Translations under genes and position numbers: made by a program
Notes under the pieces: generated by a model
Seen by the model: the letters and a program-made list of their open reading frames with translations, nothing else
What the model was told of the DNA's origin: nothing
The model's database searches: none
From: Candidatus Competibacter denitrificans Run_A_D11
GTDB lineage: Bacteria > Pseudomonadota > Gammaproteobacteria > Competibacterales > Competibacteraceae
DNA length: 64,000 nt
Assembly: GCF_001051235.1 (NCBI RefSeq)
Contig: NZ_CBTJ020000002.1
Coordinates: forward strand, 38,144-102,143
Direction of reading: 5' to 3'
Shown: one piece after another, positions 12,899-22,316 of the stretch
Layout: every line of letters begins with the position of its first letter
Position numbering within the stretch: the first letter of the stretch is position 1

Positions 12899-13798
12899 TC
12901 ACGCGGCAAACAGACCGGTCGATAGATAGCGGTCGCCACGATCACAAAGAATGGTCACGATCACTGCATTTTCGACCGTATCAGCCAGTTGCAATGCGGC
13001 CGCCACCGCCCCGCCGGACGATACGCCGCAACAAATCCCCTCCTCACAGGCCAGGCGGCGCGTGGTATTTTCAGCCTCGGCCTGACTGACATCGATGATT
13101 TGATCGACGCGCGCCGGATCGAAGATGGCCGGCAGATACGCCAGCGGCCAACGGCGAATGCCGGCGATGCTGGAACCCTCGGTCGGTTGTACGCCGACGA
13201 TTTGCACGGTGGGATCACGTTCCTTGAGATAACGCGACACACCCATGATGGTGCCGGTGGTCCCCATCGCACTGACGAAATGGGTGATTTTGCCCCCCGT
13301 ATCTCGCCAGATCTCCGGGCCGGTGGTCTGATAATGGGCCAAGGGATTGTCGGGGTTGGCGAACTGATCCAGCACCTTACCCTTGCCCTCCCGCTCCAGC
13401 CGCGCCGCCAGATCACGGGCGCCTTCCATCCCCTCTGACTGGCTAACCAGCAACAGCTCGGCACCATAGGCTCGCATTGCAGCGCGCCGCTCCACACTCT
13501 GGTTCTCCGGCATCACCAAAGTCAGCCGATAGCCTTTGATGGCCGCGATCATGGCCAACGCGATACCGGTGTTGCCGCTGGTGGCTTCGATCAGACCATC
13601 GCCGGGGCGTATGGCACCACGCGCTTCGGCACACCGAATCATGCTCAGTGCCGGCCGATCCTTCACCGAACCGGCGGGATTGTTGCCTTCCAGCTTGCCG
13701 AGCAGCAGATTATCTCGTTGAACCGCCAAGCGTTGTATGCGGATCAACGGGGTGTTGCCAACAAAGCTTTCCAGCGTGGGATAGGGAGAATGGGGCAT
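12899..13798 (-). CDS. cysM: Cysteine synthase B (CysM)
   Basis: 299 residues from the ATG at 13798, the family's usual length; the open frame runs 41 codons upstream but the added residues are not family-like. It starts TLESFVGNTPLIRIQRL. The PLP lysine is in GSVKDRPA, the substrate loop is EATSGNTGIALAMIA, and the phosphate-binding GTTGTIMG is present, with CCGVSSGGA near the C-terminus. CysM forms cysteine from O-acetylserine with sulfide or S-sulfocysteine from thiosulfate. The upstream gap is shared with the divergent tamA. Confidence 0.93.
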   Translation of the reverse strand: MPHSPYPTLESFVGNTPLIRIQRLAVQRDNLLLGKLEGNNPAGSVKDRPALSMIRCAEARGAIRPGDGLIEATSGNTGIALAMIAAIKGYRLTLVMPENQSVERRAAMRAYGAELLLVSQSEGMEGARDLAARLEREGKGKVLDQFANPDNPLAHYQTTGPEIWRDTGGKITHFVSAMGTTGTIMGVSRYLKERDPTVQIVGVQPTEGSSIAGIRRWPLAYLPAIFDPARVDQIIDVSQAEAENTTRRLACEEGICCGVSSGGAVAAALQLADTVENAVIVTILCDRGDRYLSTGLFAA

Positions 13799-13974
13799 AG
13801 TGGATTCCGGGTTGTCCGCAAAATTCTGGGATCGGGCGTTTTCCCGCCCCGTGAAATATGTTAAACCGATTACAAAGAGCAAAATTTCGTGGGCCGGGGC
13901 CAACATTATCGCCGCTGGCAACGGCCACCTTAATCAAACTGAACCGCTATCCCAAGCCAACCGCTGATTTTGTC

Positions 13975-15789
13975 ATGACCCGACCTGGTTTGAGACCCTG
14001 CCTCATCCGCTGCTTGCCTCTGTTGTTCGCTTGGCTCTCGTTATTCGCCATCCCCGCGCATGGTCAAGAACAGCCCACGCCACCGACCTCAGCCAGCGAT
14101 CCGGCCCCGGCTGGCACGCTCAGCGTCATCGTCGAGGGCGTAGAAGAACCGCTGCGCGATAACATCATGGCCCACCTCGACATCAACCGCTTCGCGGGCA
14201 AAGCGCCGCCGGCGGAAACCGAGTTGCGCTGGTTGCATACCAATGCCGAACGCCATATCCAAGAGGCGCTGCAACCCTTTGGTTATTATGAACCGGTGAT
14301 TGAAAGCACCTTGAACCAGACCACCGGCGGTGGGTGGGAAGCGCGTTATCGCATTCAACCCGGTCGCCCACTCCCCATCGCTTTAGTTGATGTTCAGTTG
14401 ACGGGCGATGCGGCCAACGATCCGGTCTTCCAAGCGCTCGTGGACAAGCGGCCCTTGGCGAAAGGCCAGGCACTTGATCACGCCAAATATGAGCAATTCA
14501 AACAGAACCTGGAAGCTCTGGCCACTGAGCGTGGTTATTTCGACGCCCATTTCACGGAGCACGCCATCCAAGTTGACTTGCACGCCTATGAGGCCGCCAT
14601 CAAGCTGCACTACGACACCGGCAAGCGCTATCTGTTCGGCGATATTACTTTTAAGCAAAACTTCCTTTCACCAGAGCTATTAAGCCGCTATCTCCGCTTC
14701 AAGCCGAGCGACCCTTACGACGCCAACGAATTGCTGAAACTGCAAGGCGATCTCGGCGGCAGCACCTATTTCAGCCAAATTCGGATCAACACATCGCCCG
14801 ACGCCAAAACCGTCTCCGTGCCGGTCGATGTCGCGCTGGAACCGAATAAGAAACACAAATACAGCGCTGGCCTGGGTTACGGCACCGATACCGGGCCTAG
14901 AGGCAAGCTCAAGGTTGAAAATCGCTGGTTGAATCGGTGGGGCCACTATTACGAAGCGGAGCTACAACTCTCACCGATCAAATCCTTTATCGGGGGTAAG
15001 TATGTGATCCCCGGCCGCGATCCCGTCACCGAAAAATACGCGCTAAGCGCCAATTACACCCTGCAAAACTACCAAGACCAGGATTTCGAGCGCATCGCGC
15101 TAGGCGGCAGCTACCAGCATGAAGAAGGAAAATGGCTCAAAATCTACAATCTGACCATGCAGTATGAAGATTACAAAGTCGGCAACGAACCTCGTGCCAC
15201 CTCATTTCTGCTGATTCCGGGGCTGAACTGGACCTGGATTGATGCCGATGACCGGCTTTTCACCACGCGCGGCCTGATGTTTGGTTTCGAAGTGCGTGGC
15301 GCAAGCACGGCCTTGCTGTCCGATATCAATTTCTTGCAAGGACTCCTGCACCTGAAATGGATTCGCGCGCTCAACGAAGACAGTCGCCTTATCGTCCGGG
15401 GCGACATGGGCGCCACCGCGATCCGCGAAGATTTTACCAAGATGCCAGCATCGCTGCGTTTTTTCACTGGTGGTGACGCCAGCGTGCGCGGCTACGCCTA
15501 CAACAAGATCGGCCCCACCGATAACAGCGGCAAGATCATCGGTGGCAAGAATCTGGTCGTTGGCAGCCTGGAATACGAGCACCGGGTCTGGAACAACTGG
15601 GGATTGGCCGTTTTCATGGATGTGGGCGACGCTTTCGACGGCGCCCGCCCAGAACTGAAAACCGGCGCCGGCGTCGGGGTGCGTTGGCGCTCACCCATCG
15701 GGCCGGTACGTATCGATTTCGCCACCGGACTGGACCAACCCCCCGGTGATACCTTCCGTTTCTCCTTCAGCCTGGGGCCGGATCTTTGA
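13975..15789 (+). CDS. tamA: TamA, Omp85-family translocation and assembly subunit
   Basis: About 604 residues from the ATG at 13975, immediately before a signal peptide (CLIRCLPLLFAWLSLFAIPAHG). Earlier in-frame codons back to 13858 do not look like coding. POTRA-like repeats span about residues 40-260 (SVIVEGVEEPLRDNI, GRPLPIALVDVQLTGDA, KRYLFGDITFKQN). The C-terminal 16-strand barrel carries the Omp85 signature VRGYAYNKIGP and ends GDTFRFSFSLGPDL. With TamB it inserts autotransporter-type proteins and supports lipid transport to the outer membrane. Its TGA overlaps the first possible tamB codon. Confidence 0.93.
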   Translation: MTRPGLRPCLIRCLPLLFAWLSLFAIPAHGQEQPTPPTSASDPAPAGTLSVIVEGVEEPLRDNIMAHLDINRFAGKAPPAETELRWLHTNAERHIQEALQPFGYYEPVIESTLNQTTGGGWEARYRIQPGRPLPIALVDVQLTGDAANDPVFQALVDKRPLAKGQALDHAKYEQFKQNLEALATERGYFDAHFTEHAIQVDLHAYEAAIKLHYDTGKRYLFGDITFKQNFLSPELLSRYLRFKPSDPYDANELLKLQGDLGGSTYFSQIRINTSPDAKTVSVPVDVALEPNKKHKYSAGLGYGTDTGPRGKLKVENRWLNRWGHYYEAELQLSPIKSFIGGKYVIPGRDPVTEKYALSANYTLQNYQDQDFERIALGGSYQHEEGKWLKIYNLTMQYEDYKVGNEPRATSFLLIPGLNWTWIDADDRLFTTRGLMFGFEVRGASTALLSDINFLQGLLHLKWIRALNEDSRLIVRGDMGATAIREDFTKMPASLRFFTGGDASVRGYAYNKIGPTDNSGKIIGGKNLVVGSLEYEHRVWNNWGLAVFMDVGDAFDGARPELKTGAGVGVRWRSPIGPVRIDFATGLDQPPGDTFRFSFSLGPDL

Positions 15790-15803
15790 GCATTGCTCCC
15801 ACC

Positions 15804-18800
15804 ATGCGGCGTGCGGCGCTCTGGTTGGGCGGCGGCGTGCTGGTCTTCCTCCTGTTGCTGCTGGTGCTGGGCGGCATCGGCCTGACCACTCAAGCAGGTC
15901 TTAACTCGCTGCTGGAACTGGCCCATCGCTTCGCGCCAGGCCAGTTGACCTATGACAAGATCAGCGGCCGACTCTGGGGACCGTTACACATCGAAGGACT
16001 CCGCTACGAAGACGGCCCGTTAAAACTCAAGCTGAATAAAGCCGATCTGGAATGGAATCCAGCACAATTATTCAGCCGGCAACTCAATCTTGATCGCTTG
16101 CACTTCGACGGCCTGGAAATCCATCTGCCGCCGCCTGGCGAAGACAAGCCACCCACCACCGAGCCGTTCGTATTGCCGGAGATACAATTGCCAATCGGCG
16201 CCACTATCGCCGATCTGCAAGGCCGCAATATCCGTATTATCCCGGCTAACGCGCCACCGATTCAAATTGACGCTATCGACCTCAAGGCGCACGCCGCCGC
16301 CGAGGGGCTAAAGGTTGATCATTTGGCGATTAAATCGCCGCTGGGTGATCTGCGGCTGAAGGGGCAGGTCGATCCGACTGGTAACTATCCGCTCACGCTG
16401 GATCTGGACTGGCAAACCCCATTCTTGTCCCAATACGGCACCTTTAGTGGCCAGGGCAAAGTCCGGGGTACGCTGCGGGAACGGCTGACGGTCACTCATG
16501 AAATCACGGGGCCTGCGACTTTGGAGTTAGATGCCGAGGTGCGCAAACCGCTGACGGAAGCGATCTGGTCGGCTAAAACCAAACTGGATGTGCCGGACCT
16601 CAAACCGTTCGCTCCCGATTTAGCGGGCAAACCGCTGACGGCTCACCTTGATGCCCAAGGGGTGATGAGCCGTTTTACCGGCCAGGGAGAGATTGCTGCG
16701 ACGCTCCCGGAACTGGGCAAGACCACCGTGCGCTTTACCGTTGCTGGCGACCCACAGAACATTAAAATCGACACCTTGCAGGTAGCCGCTCCTGAGCGCG
16801 ATCTGACGTTAACTGCCGAGGGTGAGGCCCAATTGACCGAGGGGGCTTTACCGAAATTTCGCAGTCATGCCGAGTTGAAAGCGACCGTGCCGGAACTCGG
16901 CCCGACCACTCTGCAACTGACCGCCGCCGGCGACGCGAAAACCATCAAACTCGACGACGTGCGCCTGACTGCGCCTGCCTGGGCGTTGAATCTGCTCACC
17001 CAAGGCGAAGCGCAATTTGCCGATGGGGCCTTTTCCGGCTTGCAAGCCCAAGGCGAAATGAATGCCACTGTCCCCCAATTCGGTCCCGTGGCACTGCGCT
17101 TTACTGCCGATGGCGACGCCAAGACCGTCAAGCTCAACGAATTGCGCCTGACCGCCGCCCAGCATCCGCTCAAGCTCAACGTGCAAGGCCAGGTTGAATT
17201 GGCCGATCTGCGTTTCCAGGCTAATGGTCAATGGCAATCACTGGCCTGGCCGTTAAAGGGCATCCCGCAAATCCAGAGCACGAAGGGTGACTTCACGGCT
17301 GAGGGTACGCCCAAGGATTATCGCTTTACCGCCACGGCCACCGATCTGCGAGGACCGAATGTTCCCAAGGGTACCTGGGCGCTGACGGGCCAAGGCTCGG
17401 AGCAAGGGGTTCGTGATGTCAAGCTGACGGGTAAAACCTTGGAGGGAACTCTACAAGCCGCCGCCGATGCGACCTGGGCGCCGGCAGTCGGTTGGCAAGC
17501 CAGCGTCAATGGTCAAGGGATCAATCCGGGCGCTCATTGGCAGGATGTACCCGGCAAATTGAATTTTCAGCTCAAAAGTGATGGCGGGCTGGAAAATGGT
17601 GAACTGCGAACCAACGTGTTGTTGGAAGACTTGACCGGTACTCTAAGCGGGCAACGAGTCGCCGGTAAGGCCGATGTCAGTGTTCGCGGCCAAAATCTCA
17701 CCGTTCGGGACCTGAATGTAAGCGCGGGCGACGCGCGCCTGGAAGCAACCGGAACACTGACTGAACGCTTGGATCTGGTTTGGAAGCTGAATGCGCCGCA
17801 GCTTAAATCCTTAGTTCCTGGGCTGAGCGGCACCGTTGCCAGCACTGGCAAATTGAGCGGCTCCCGCACCAGCCCGATCATAGCCGCCAATATCGCCGTT
17901 GATAACCTTAAGCAAGGGGCCAATCAAATCCAGCGCTTGCGCGGTGAGGCCAACATCGACGCGGGCGGTGTCGGCCGCTCGCAATTGAAAATCATCGGCG
18001 ATAGCCTGGTGCTGGGCGGCCAGAAATGGCAAAGCTTGCAGGTGGATGGTTCCGGCACGGCCGCTGCGCACGACTTGAAAGCCGAACTCAGCGGCGAACC
18101 GGGGAGTTTTCTGCTCGCTCTGGCCGGTAGCCTGCAAACCCCGGCCATGCTTTGGCAAGGCCGTATCACTCAGCTGACTGCCAAAAACACCCCGGCCGGC
18201 AACTGGAGTCTGGAGAAACCGGCAGCGGTTCGCGCCTCCGCCAAGGAGGCGAGCCTTGATACCGCCTGCTTGAGCAGCGCACCCACCCGGTTGTGCCTAC
18301 AAGGCCAGTGGCAACAAGCCGGCGACTTCAATGGTCGGGTACAACTCAGTAATCTCAACCCAGACCAATTCAAACGCTTTTTCCCCAAGGAGGTCGCGCT
18401 CACCACCAGTATCAATGGCGAAGCCACCGTCAGCGGCAAAATCGGTGGCGCGCTGCTGGGTAAAGCCAACGTCACCATCGCCCCTGGTAACGTCAGCCTG
18501 CAAAATCAGGGCCGACCGGTCACTATCGCCTTCAACGGCGGCACCCTCAAGCTGGACAGCAATGGGCGGACTGCGACCAGCCAAGCCCGGCTAGATCTGG
18601 GATCAACCGGGCAGTTGCAGGCTAACCTGCAAGTACAAGACCCGCTCGGCGCTGGTCGGTTGAACGGCAAGATTGAGGGAGCGATCACCGACTTAAAGAT
18701 TGTTTCGGCTTTCGTGCCGGAGATCACGGAAATTTCCGGGCAAGTCCGTGCGGATGTGGCGCTGGGCGGCACCTTGACCAAACCCTTAATGCGCGGCGAT

Positions 18801-19937
18801 GTGCGCCTGGAAAATACCGCCCTGTCGATTCCAGAGGCTGGTCTGAAGCTGCGCGCTGTGCAATTCGCCGCCACCAGCACCGGCCAGGGACCGATCCGCT
18901 TGGCGGGTTCGGTGCAATCCGAGCCAGGCCAGTTGCAGGTTGACGGCCATTATGATCCGTTCAAAGGACAGCTTATCCTGGCGATCATCGGAGAAAACTT
19001 TCAAGCGCTCAAAACCACGGATGTGCAAATCCAGATCAGTCCTGACCTCAAGATCGACTACACACCGCAGCAAACCCGTCTGCAAGGCACCTTGACCATT
19101 CCACGGGCCTTTTTGCGGCCCGGCGGTCAGCGTCCGGGCGCGATTAACGCCTCCAGCGACACGGTGATCGTCAAGAATCGGGATGGCACGGCGCCGGAAG
19201 CCAAAGAGCGCGGCATGGCGATTTTCGCGGATATGCGCGTCGTACTAGGCCAGGATGTGCAGTTGGAAACGCCTGCCTTCAAAGGTAAGCTCCGGGGTGA
19301 TTTGCGGGTGCTGCAAAGTCCGCAGTTGGCACCGCGCGCCAGCGGTGACATCGAAGTCGTGGCCGGTAAATACAAAATTTATGGCGAAGAAATCGAGATC
19401 CAACGCGGTCAGTTATTATTCAGCAGTAGCGCGCTCGACAACCCCAGCTTGGAATTGCGCGTCGTCCGTCAAGAGCGAAATATCATTTCCGGTGCAGAGA
19501 TCATGGCGGGCGCACAGGTGCGCGGCACCTTGAAAAGGCCGAAGCTGACCTTCTTCTCCTCCCCGAACATGTCAGATCCAGATGTTCTCGCCTACCTGGT
19601 CTTGGGTCGGGCGCCGGGCGGTTCCGGCACCGAAACGGCGATGCTGTTCAAAGCGGCGAGCGCGCTCGGCTCCGGGCAAAGCGGCGGCCTTAGCAAGAGC
19701 CTGACCGATGCGTTCGGGCTGGATTCCGCCGAACTCGGCAGCACCAGCCAGGGCGGCACGTCCTTCATGCTCGGCAAGTACCTGACGCCAAGGCTTTATG
19801 TTGGCTACGGAATCGGCTTGCTGAACGCCCTTAACACCTTCTTCCTAAAATACCGCTTCACCGAACATCTGATGCTGGAATCCGCCACCAACTCCAGCGG
19901 GACGGGCGGCGATTTCATCTACACCATCGAACGTTGA
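15804..19937 (+). CDS. tamB: TamB, inner-membrane-anchored translocation and assembly subunit
   Basis: About 1,377 residues from the ATG at 15804; a TTG at 15786 overlapping the tamA stop is an alternative. An N-terminal membrane anchor (GGVLVFLLLLLVLGGIGL) precedes a very long beta-rich periplasmic domain and the C-terminal DUF490/TamB domain (GQLLFSSSALDNPSLELRVVR, SDPDVLAYLVLGR, KYLTPRLYVGYGIGL). Between 16698 and about 17240 the protein contains three tandem 61-residue repeats (183-bp spacing). It bridges inner and outer membranes with TamA. Confidence 0.93.
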   Translation: MRRAALWLGGGVLVFLLLLLVLGGIGLTTQAGLNSLLELAHRFAPGQLTYDKISGRLWGPLHIEGLRYEDGPLKLKLNKADLEWNPAQLFSRQLNLDRLHFDGLEIHLPPPGEDKPPTTEPFVLPEIQLPIGATIADLQGRNIRIIPANAPPIQIDAIDLKAHAAAEGLKVDHLAIKSPLGDLRLKGQVDPTGNYPLTLDLDWQTPFLSQYGTFSGQGKVRGTLRERLTVTHEITGPATLELDAEVRKPLTEAIWSAKTKLDVPDLKPFAPDLAGKPLTAHLDAQGVMSRFTGQGEIAATLPELGKTTVRFTVAGDPQNIKIDTLQVAAPERDLTLTAEGEAQLTEGALPKFRSHAELKATVPELGPTTLQLTAAGDAKTIKLDDVRLTAPAWALNLLTQGEAQFADGAFSGLQAQGEMNATVPQFGPVALRFTADGDAKTVKLNELRLTAAQHPLKLNVQGQVELADLRFQANGQWQSLAWPLKGIPQIQSTKGDFTAEGTPKDYRFTATATDLRGPNVPKGTWALTGQGSEQGVRDVKLTGKTLEGTLQAAADATWAPAVGWQASVNGQGINPGAHWQDVPGKLNFQLKSDGGLENGELRTNVLLEDLTGTLSGQRVAGKADVSVRGQNLTVRDLNVSAGDARLEATGTLTERLDLVWKLNAPQLKSLVPGLSGTVASTGKLSGSRTSPIIAANIAVDNLKQGANQIQRLRGEANIDAGGVGRSQLKIIGDSLVLGGQKWQSLQVDGSGTAAAHDLKAELSGEPGSFLLALAGSLQTPAMLWQGRITQLTAKNTPAGNWSLEKPAAVRASAKEASLDTACLSSAPTRLCLQGQWQQAGDFNGRVQLSNLNPDQFKRFFPKEVALTTSINGEATVSGKIGGALLGKANVTIAPGNVSLQNQGRPVTIAFNGGTLKLDSNGRTATSQARLDLGSTGQLQANLQVQDPLGAGRLNGKIEGAITDLKIVSAFVPEITEISGQVRADVALGGTLTKPLMRGDVRLENTALSIPEAGLKLRAVQFAATSTGQGPIRLAGSVQSEPGQLQVDGHYDPFKGQLILAIIGENFQALKTTDVQIQISPDLKIDYTPQQTRLQGTLTIPRAFLRPGGQRPGAINASSDTVIVKNRDGTAPEAKERGMAIFADMRVVLGQDVQLETPAFKGKLRGDLRVLQSPQLAPRASGDIEVVAGKYKIYGEEIEIQRGQLLFSSSALDNPSLELRVVRQERNIISGAEIMAGAQVRGTLKRPKLTFFSSPNMSDPDVLAYLVLGRAPGGSGTETAMLFKAASALGSGQSGGLSKSLTDAFGLDSAELGSTSQGGTSFMLGKYLTPRLYVGYGIGLLNALNTFFLKYRFTEHLMLESATNSSGTGGDFIYTIER

Positions 19938-20068
19938 GAGGGCCATTAGCCAGCCGTCAGGACGGATTACCGCGCGGTGCGGTGGCGCGGCATTCAGTTT
20001 CGCCATTTGCGACAGGGCCAAATGCTTGGCAGCTTCCACTTTGCCGAGATCGACCCTGACCTCAGCGG

Positions 20069-20650
20069 CTACTTGTAATAATCCGGCTCATTGCCCGCCT
20101 TCCATTTGATATTACAGCCGATACTCGGTTTTTGCTCCGGTGCAACCGGCTGACCCGCCAACAAGGCATCCACCGCCGCGCGTAAATCCGCGCCCGTCAC
20201 CGGGATGGCATTACCCGGCCGACTGTCGTCGAACTGGCCGCGATAGACCAGCTTGCGGTTGGCATCGAACAGGAAAAAATCCGGTGTGCAGGCCGCCCGA
20301 TAGGCTTTGGCTACGGCTTGACTTTCGTCGTACAGGTAGGGGAAGGAAAAGCCGAGCGCTTTGGCCTCCTCGGCAATCCGGGCTGGACTGTCATCTGGAT
20401 AATTGGCGGCATCGTTGGCACCTATCGCGACGCTGGCCAACCCCTTGGCGCGATAATCGGCGGCAAATCGCGCCAAGTCCGCCCGAATATGTTTGACAAA
20501 CGGGCAATGGTTGGAAATGAACATCACCAGCAAGGCCGGACTGTCTTGAAAATCAGCCAGGGCCACGGTTTTACCTGTCGCTGGCTCTGGTAGATTAAAA
20601 TTGGGGGCTAGTGTAGCCAGCGGCAGCATCGTGGACGGCGTTTGTGCCAT
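20069..20650 (-). CDS. Thioredoxin-fold redoxin (AhpC/TSA-like)
   Basis: 193 residues with no signal peptide. APNFNLPEPATGKTVALADF opens a peroxiredoxin/TlpA-like fold. The active-site region is SNHCPFVKH, a single-Cys variant rather than CxxC, then PYLYDESQAVAKAY and PDFFLFDANRKLVYRGQFDDS. This belongs to the widespread thioredoxin-family proteins with the NHCPFVK motif; the substrate is unknown. A GAGGTG Shine-Dalgarno precedes the ATG. The gap to tamB (19938-20068) holds nothing recognised. Confidence 0.85.
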   Translation of the reverse strand: MAQTPSTMLPLATLAPNFNLPEPATGKTVALADFQDSPALLVMFISNHCPFVKHIRADLARFAADYRAKGLASVAIGANDAANYPDDSPARIAEEAKALGFSFPYLYDESQAVAKAYRAACTPDFFLFDANRKLVYRGQFDDSRPGNAIPVTGADLRAAVDALLAGQPVAPEQKPSIGCNIKWKAGNEPDYYK

Positions 20651-20842
20651 GATTTCACCTCACAACGTTAGCAATATCGGGGAACCTGGTGGTGCGCGCT
20701 ACTATGCGGTTCAGCCCGTGTTCCGACGGCGTTACCCGCCATCGTCGAACCAAGCCAATCTCTAGCGGTCAATCCCCGCTAGCCGAATGGGTTTGATCCT
20801 CGCACCTGTTGACGCTTAATTTACCTTATGGGAGACAATGCT

Positions 20843-22240
20843 ATGTATGCAAAACAGCCGTTCTGGCTGAGCGCTTTGATTGGGCTGCTATGGAGTGCGA
20901 CCGCACCGGCAGCCGAGTATCCCGATTTTGTCACCCTGGTCGAGCGCTACAGCCCAGCGGTGGTTAGCATTCAAACTAAATCCGATCTCAAGGAACGCCC
21001 CAGACTGGGCCATCCGAATATTCCTGAGAACAGCCCGTTCTTCGATTACTTTAAACGCTTCTTCGACGAAATGCCCGACTCCCCGGCTCAACCACGCTCG
21101 TCGGTCGGTTCCGGCTTCATCGTTTCGGCCGATGGTTACGTCGTCACCAACGCCCATGTGGTTGATCAGACAGACAGCATCGTCGTCGGTTTACCCGACC
21201 GCACCGAGCTGACGGCACAGTTGATCGGCAAAGATAAGCGCAGCGATATTGCGGTACTGAAGATTAAATCCGACGGCAATTTACCTACCGTCAAACTCGG
21301 CGATGCCCACAAGATCAAGGTCGGTCAATGGGTATTGGCCATCGGTTCGCCCTTCGGCTTTGAGCGCACCGCCACCCAGGGCATCATCAGCGCCCTAGGC
21401 CGTAATCTACCCAGCGACAATTATGTCCCTTTCATTCAGACCGACGCTGCCGTCAACCCCGGCAATTCCGGCGGACCGCTGTTCAATCTTGATGGCGAGG
21501 TGATCGGCGTCAATTCGCAAATCTACAGTCGTTCTGGTGGTTATCAGGGGGTATCCTTCGCCATTCCCATCGACGTGGCGATGGAGGTGGTTGAGCAACT
21601 CAAATCGGGCGGTAAGGTGACACGCGGCTGGCTGGGCGTTTTGATTCAAGAAATGACACCGGAATTAGCCCAATCTTTCGGCCTCGACAAACCGCGCGGT
21701 GCCCTGATCGGACAAGTGATGGCAGAGGGGCCGGCGCAAGGGGCTGGTATCAAGGTGGGCGATATCATCGTGGCCTTCAATGGTCAACCGGTGCAGCACT
21801 CCACTGATTTACCCTTGATGGTCGCCCGCACCCGGCCCGGCACGACCATTCCGCTGACGGTCATTCGTGACGGCAAGGAACAAGCGCTTAACGTCCAGAT
21901 CACGCAATTACCGGATGAGGTCAAATTGCAACAGGCGACTGTAGAATCGCCGACCAGCAATCGATTGGGTTTGGCTGTTGCCGAATTGCCCGCAGAAAAA
22001 CGTAAACAGGGTGCGAGCGGTTTGCTGGTTAAGGATGTTGACGAAGGGCCAGCAGCCAGAGCCGGTATTCGGCCCGGAGATATCATCGCCCGTATCAATA
22101 ATATCGATGTGAATGAGGTTGGCCAATTCGCTGATCTGATTGAGAATTTGCCGGCCGGTCGGCCGATACCGGTTCTGGTGCGGCGGGATAATGGGGCGAT
22201 CTTCCTCGCATTGACGATTCCCGAGGAAGCCAAGAAATAA
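20843..22240 (+). CDS. degP: Periplasmic serine endoprotease, DegP/MucD type
   Basis: 465 residues from the ATG at 20843, which has GGGAGA 7 bp upstream; an ATG at 20828 inside that region would consume the binding site. A signal peptide ends around ATAPAA/EYPDF. The trypsin-like triad is visible: His105 (TNAHVVD), Asp135 (RSDIAVL) and Ser209 (PGNSGGPLFN). Two PDZ domains follow (GWLGVLIQEM and LGLAVAELPAEK starts; AGIKVGDIIVAFNGQ and AGIRPGDIIARINN cores). A chaperone/protease for misfolded envelope proteins. The symbol degP is by family; mucD would be equally apt. Confidence 0.92.
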   Translation: MYAKQPFWLSALIGLLWSATAPAAEYPDFVTLVERYSPAVVSIQTKSDLKERPRLGHPNIPENSPFFDYFKRFFDEMPDSPAQPRSSVGSGFIVSADGYVVTNAHVVDQTDSIVVGLPDRTELTAQLIGKDKRSDIAVLKIKSDGNLPTVKLGDAHKIKVGQWVLAIGSPFGFERTATQGIISALGRNLPSDNYVPFIQTDAAVNPGNSGGPLFNLDGEVIGVNSQIYSRSGGYQGVSFAIPIDVAMEVVEQLKSGGKVTRGWLGVLIQEMTPELAQSFGLDKPRGALIGQVMAEGPAQGAGIKVGDIIVAFNGQPVQHSTDLPLMVARTRPGTTIPLTVIRDGKEQALNVQITQLPDEVKLQQATVESPTSNRLGLAVAELPAEKRKQGASGLLVKDVDEGPAARAGIRPGDIIARINNIDVNEVGQFADLIENLPAGRPIPVLVRRDNGAIFLALTIPEEAKK

Positions 22241-22261
22241 AACGGCCGCCCTCCCCTTGAT

Positions 22262-22294
22262 GCCCTCCCCGGCGGCCTTTACGCCGGGGAGGGC
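22262..22294. terminator. Perfect hairpin between convergent genes (possible bidirectional terminator)
   Basis: A 13-bp perfect inverted repeat (GCCCTCCCCGGCG, 7-nt loop, complement) fills the short gap between the protease and the converging flavoprotein gene. There is no clear T-tract on either side, so it may be a stabilising or factor-dependent structure rather than a classic intrinsic terminator. Confidence 0.45.
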
Positions 22295-22316
22295 CATGAG
22301 TTCCAACAGAAAAATC

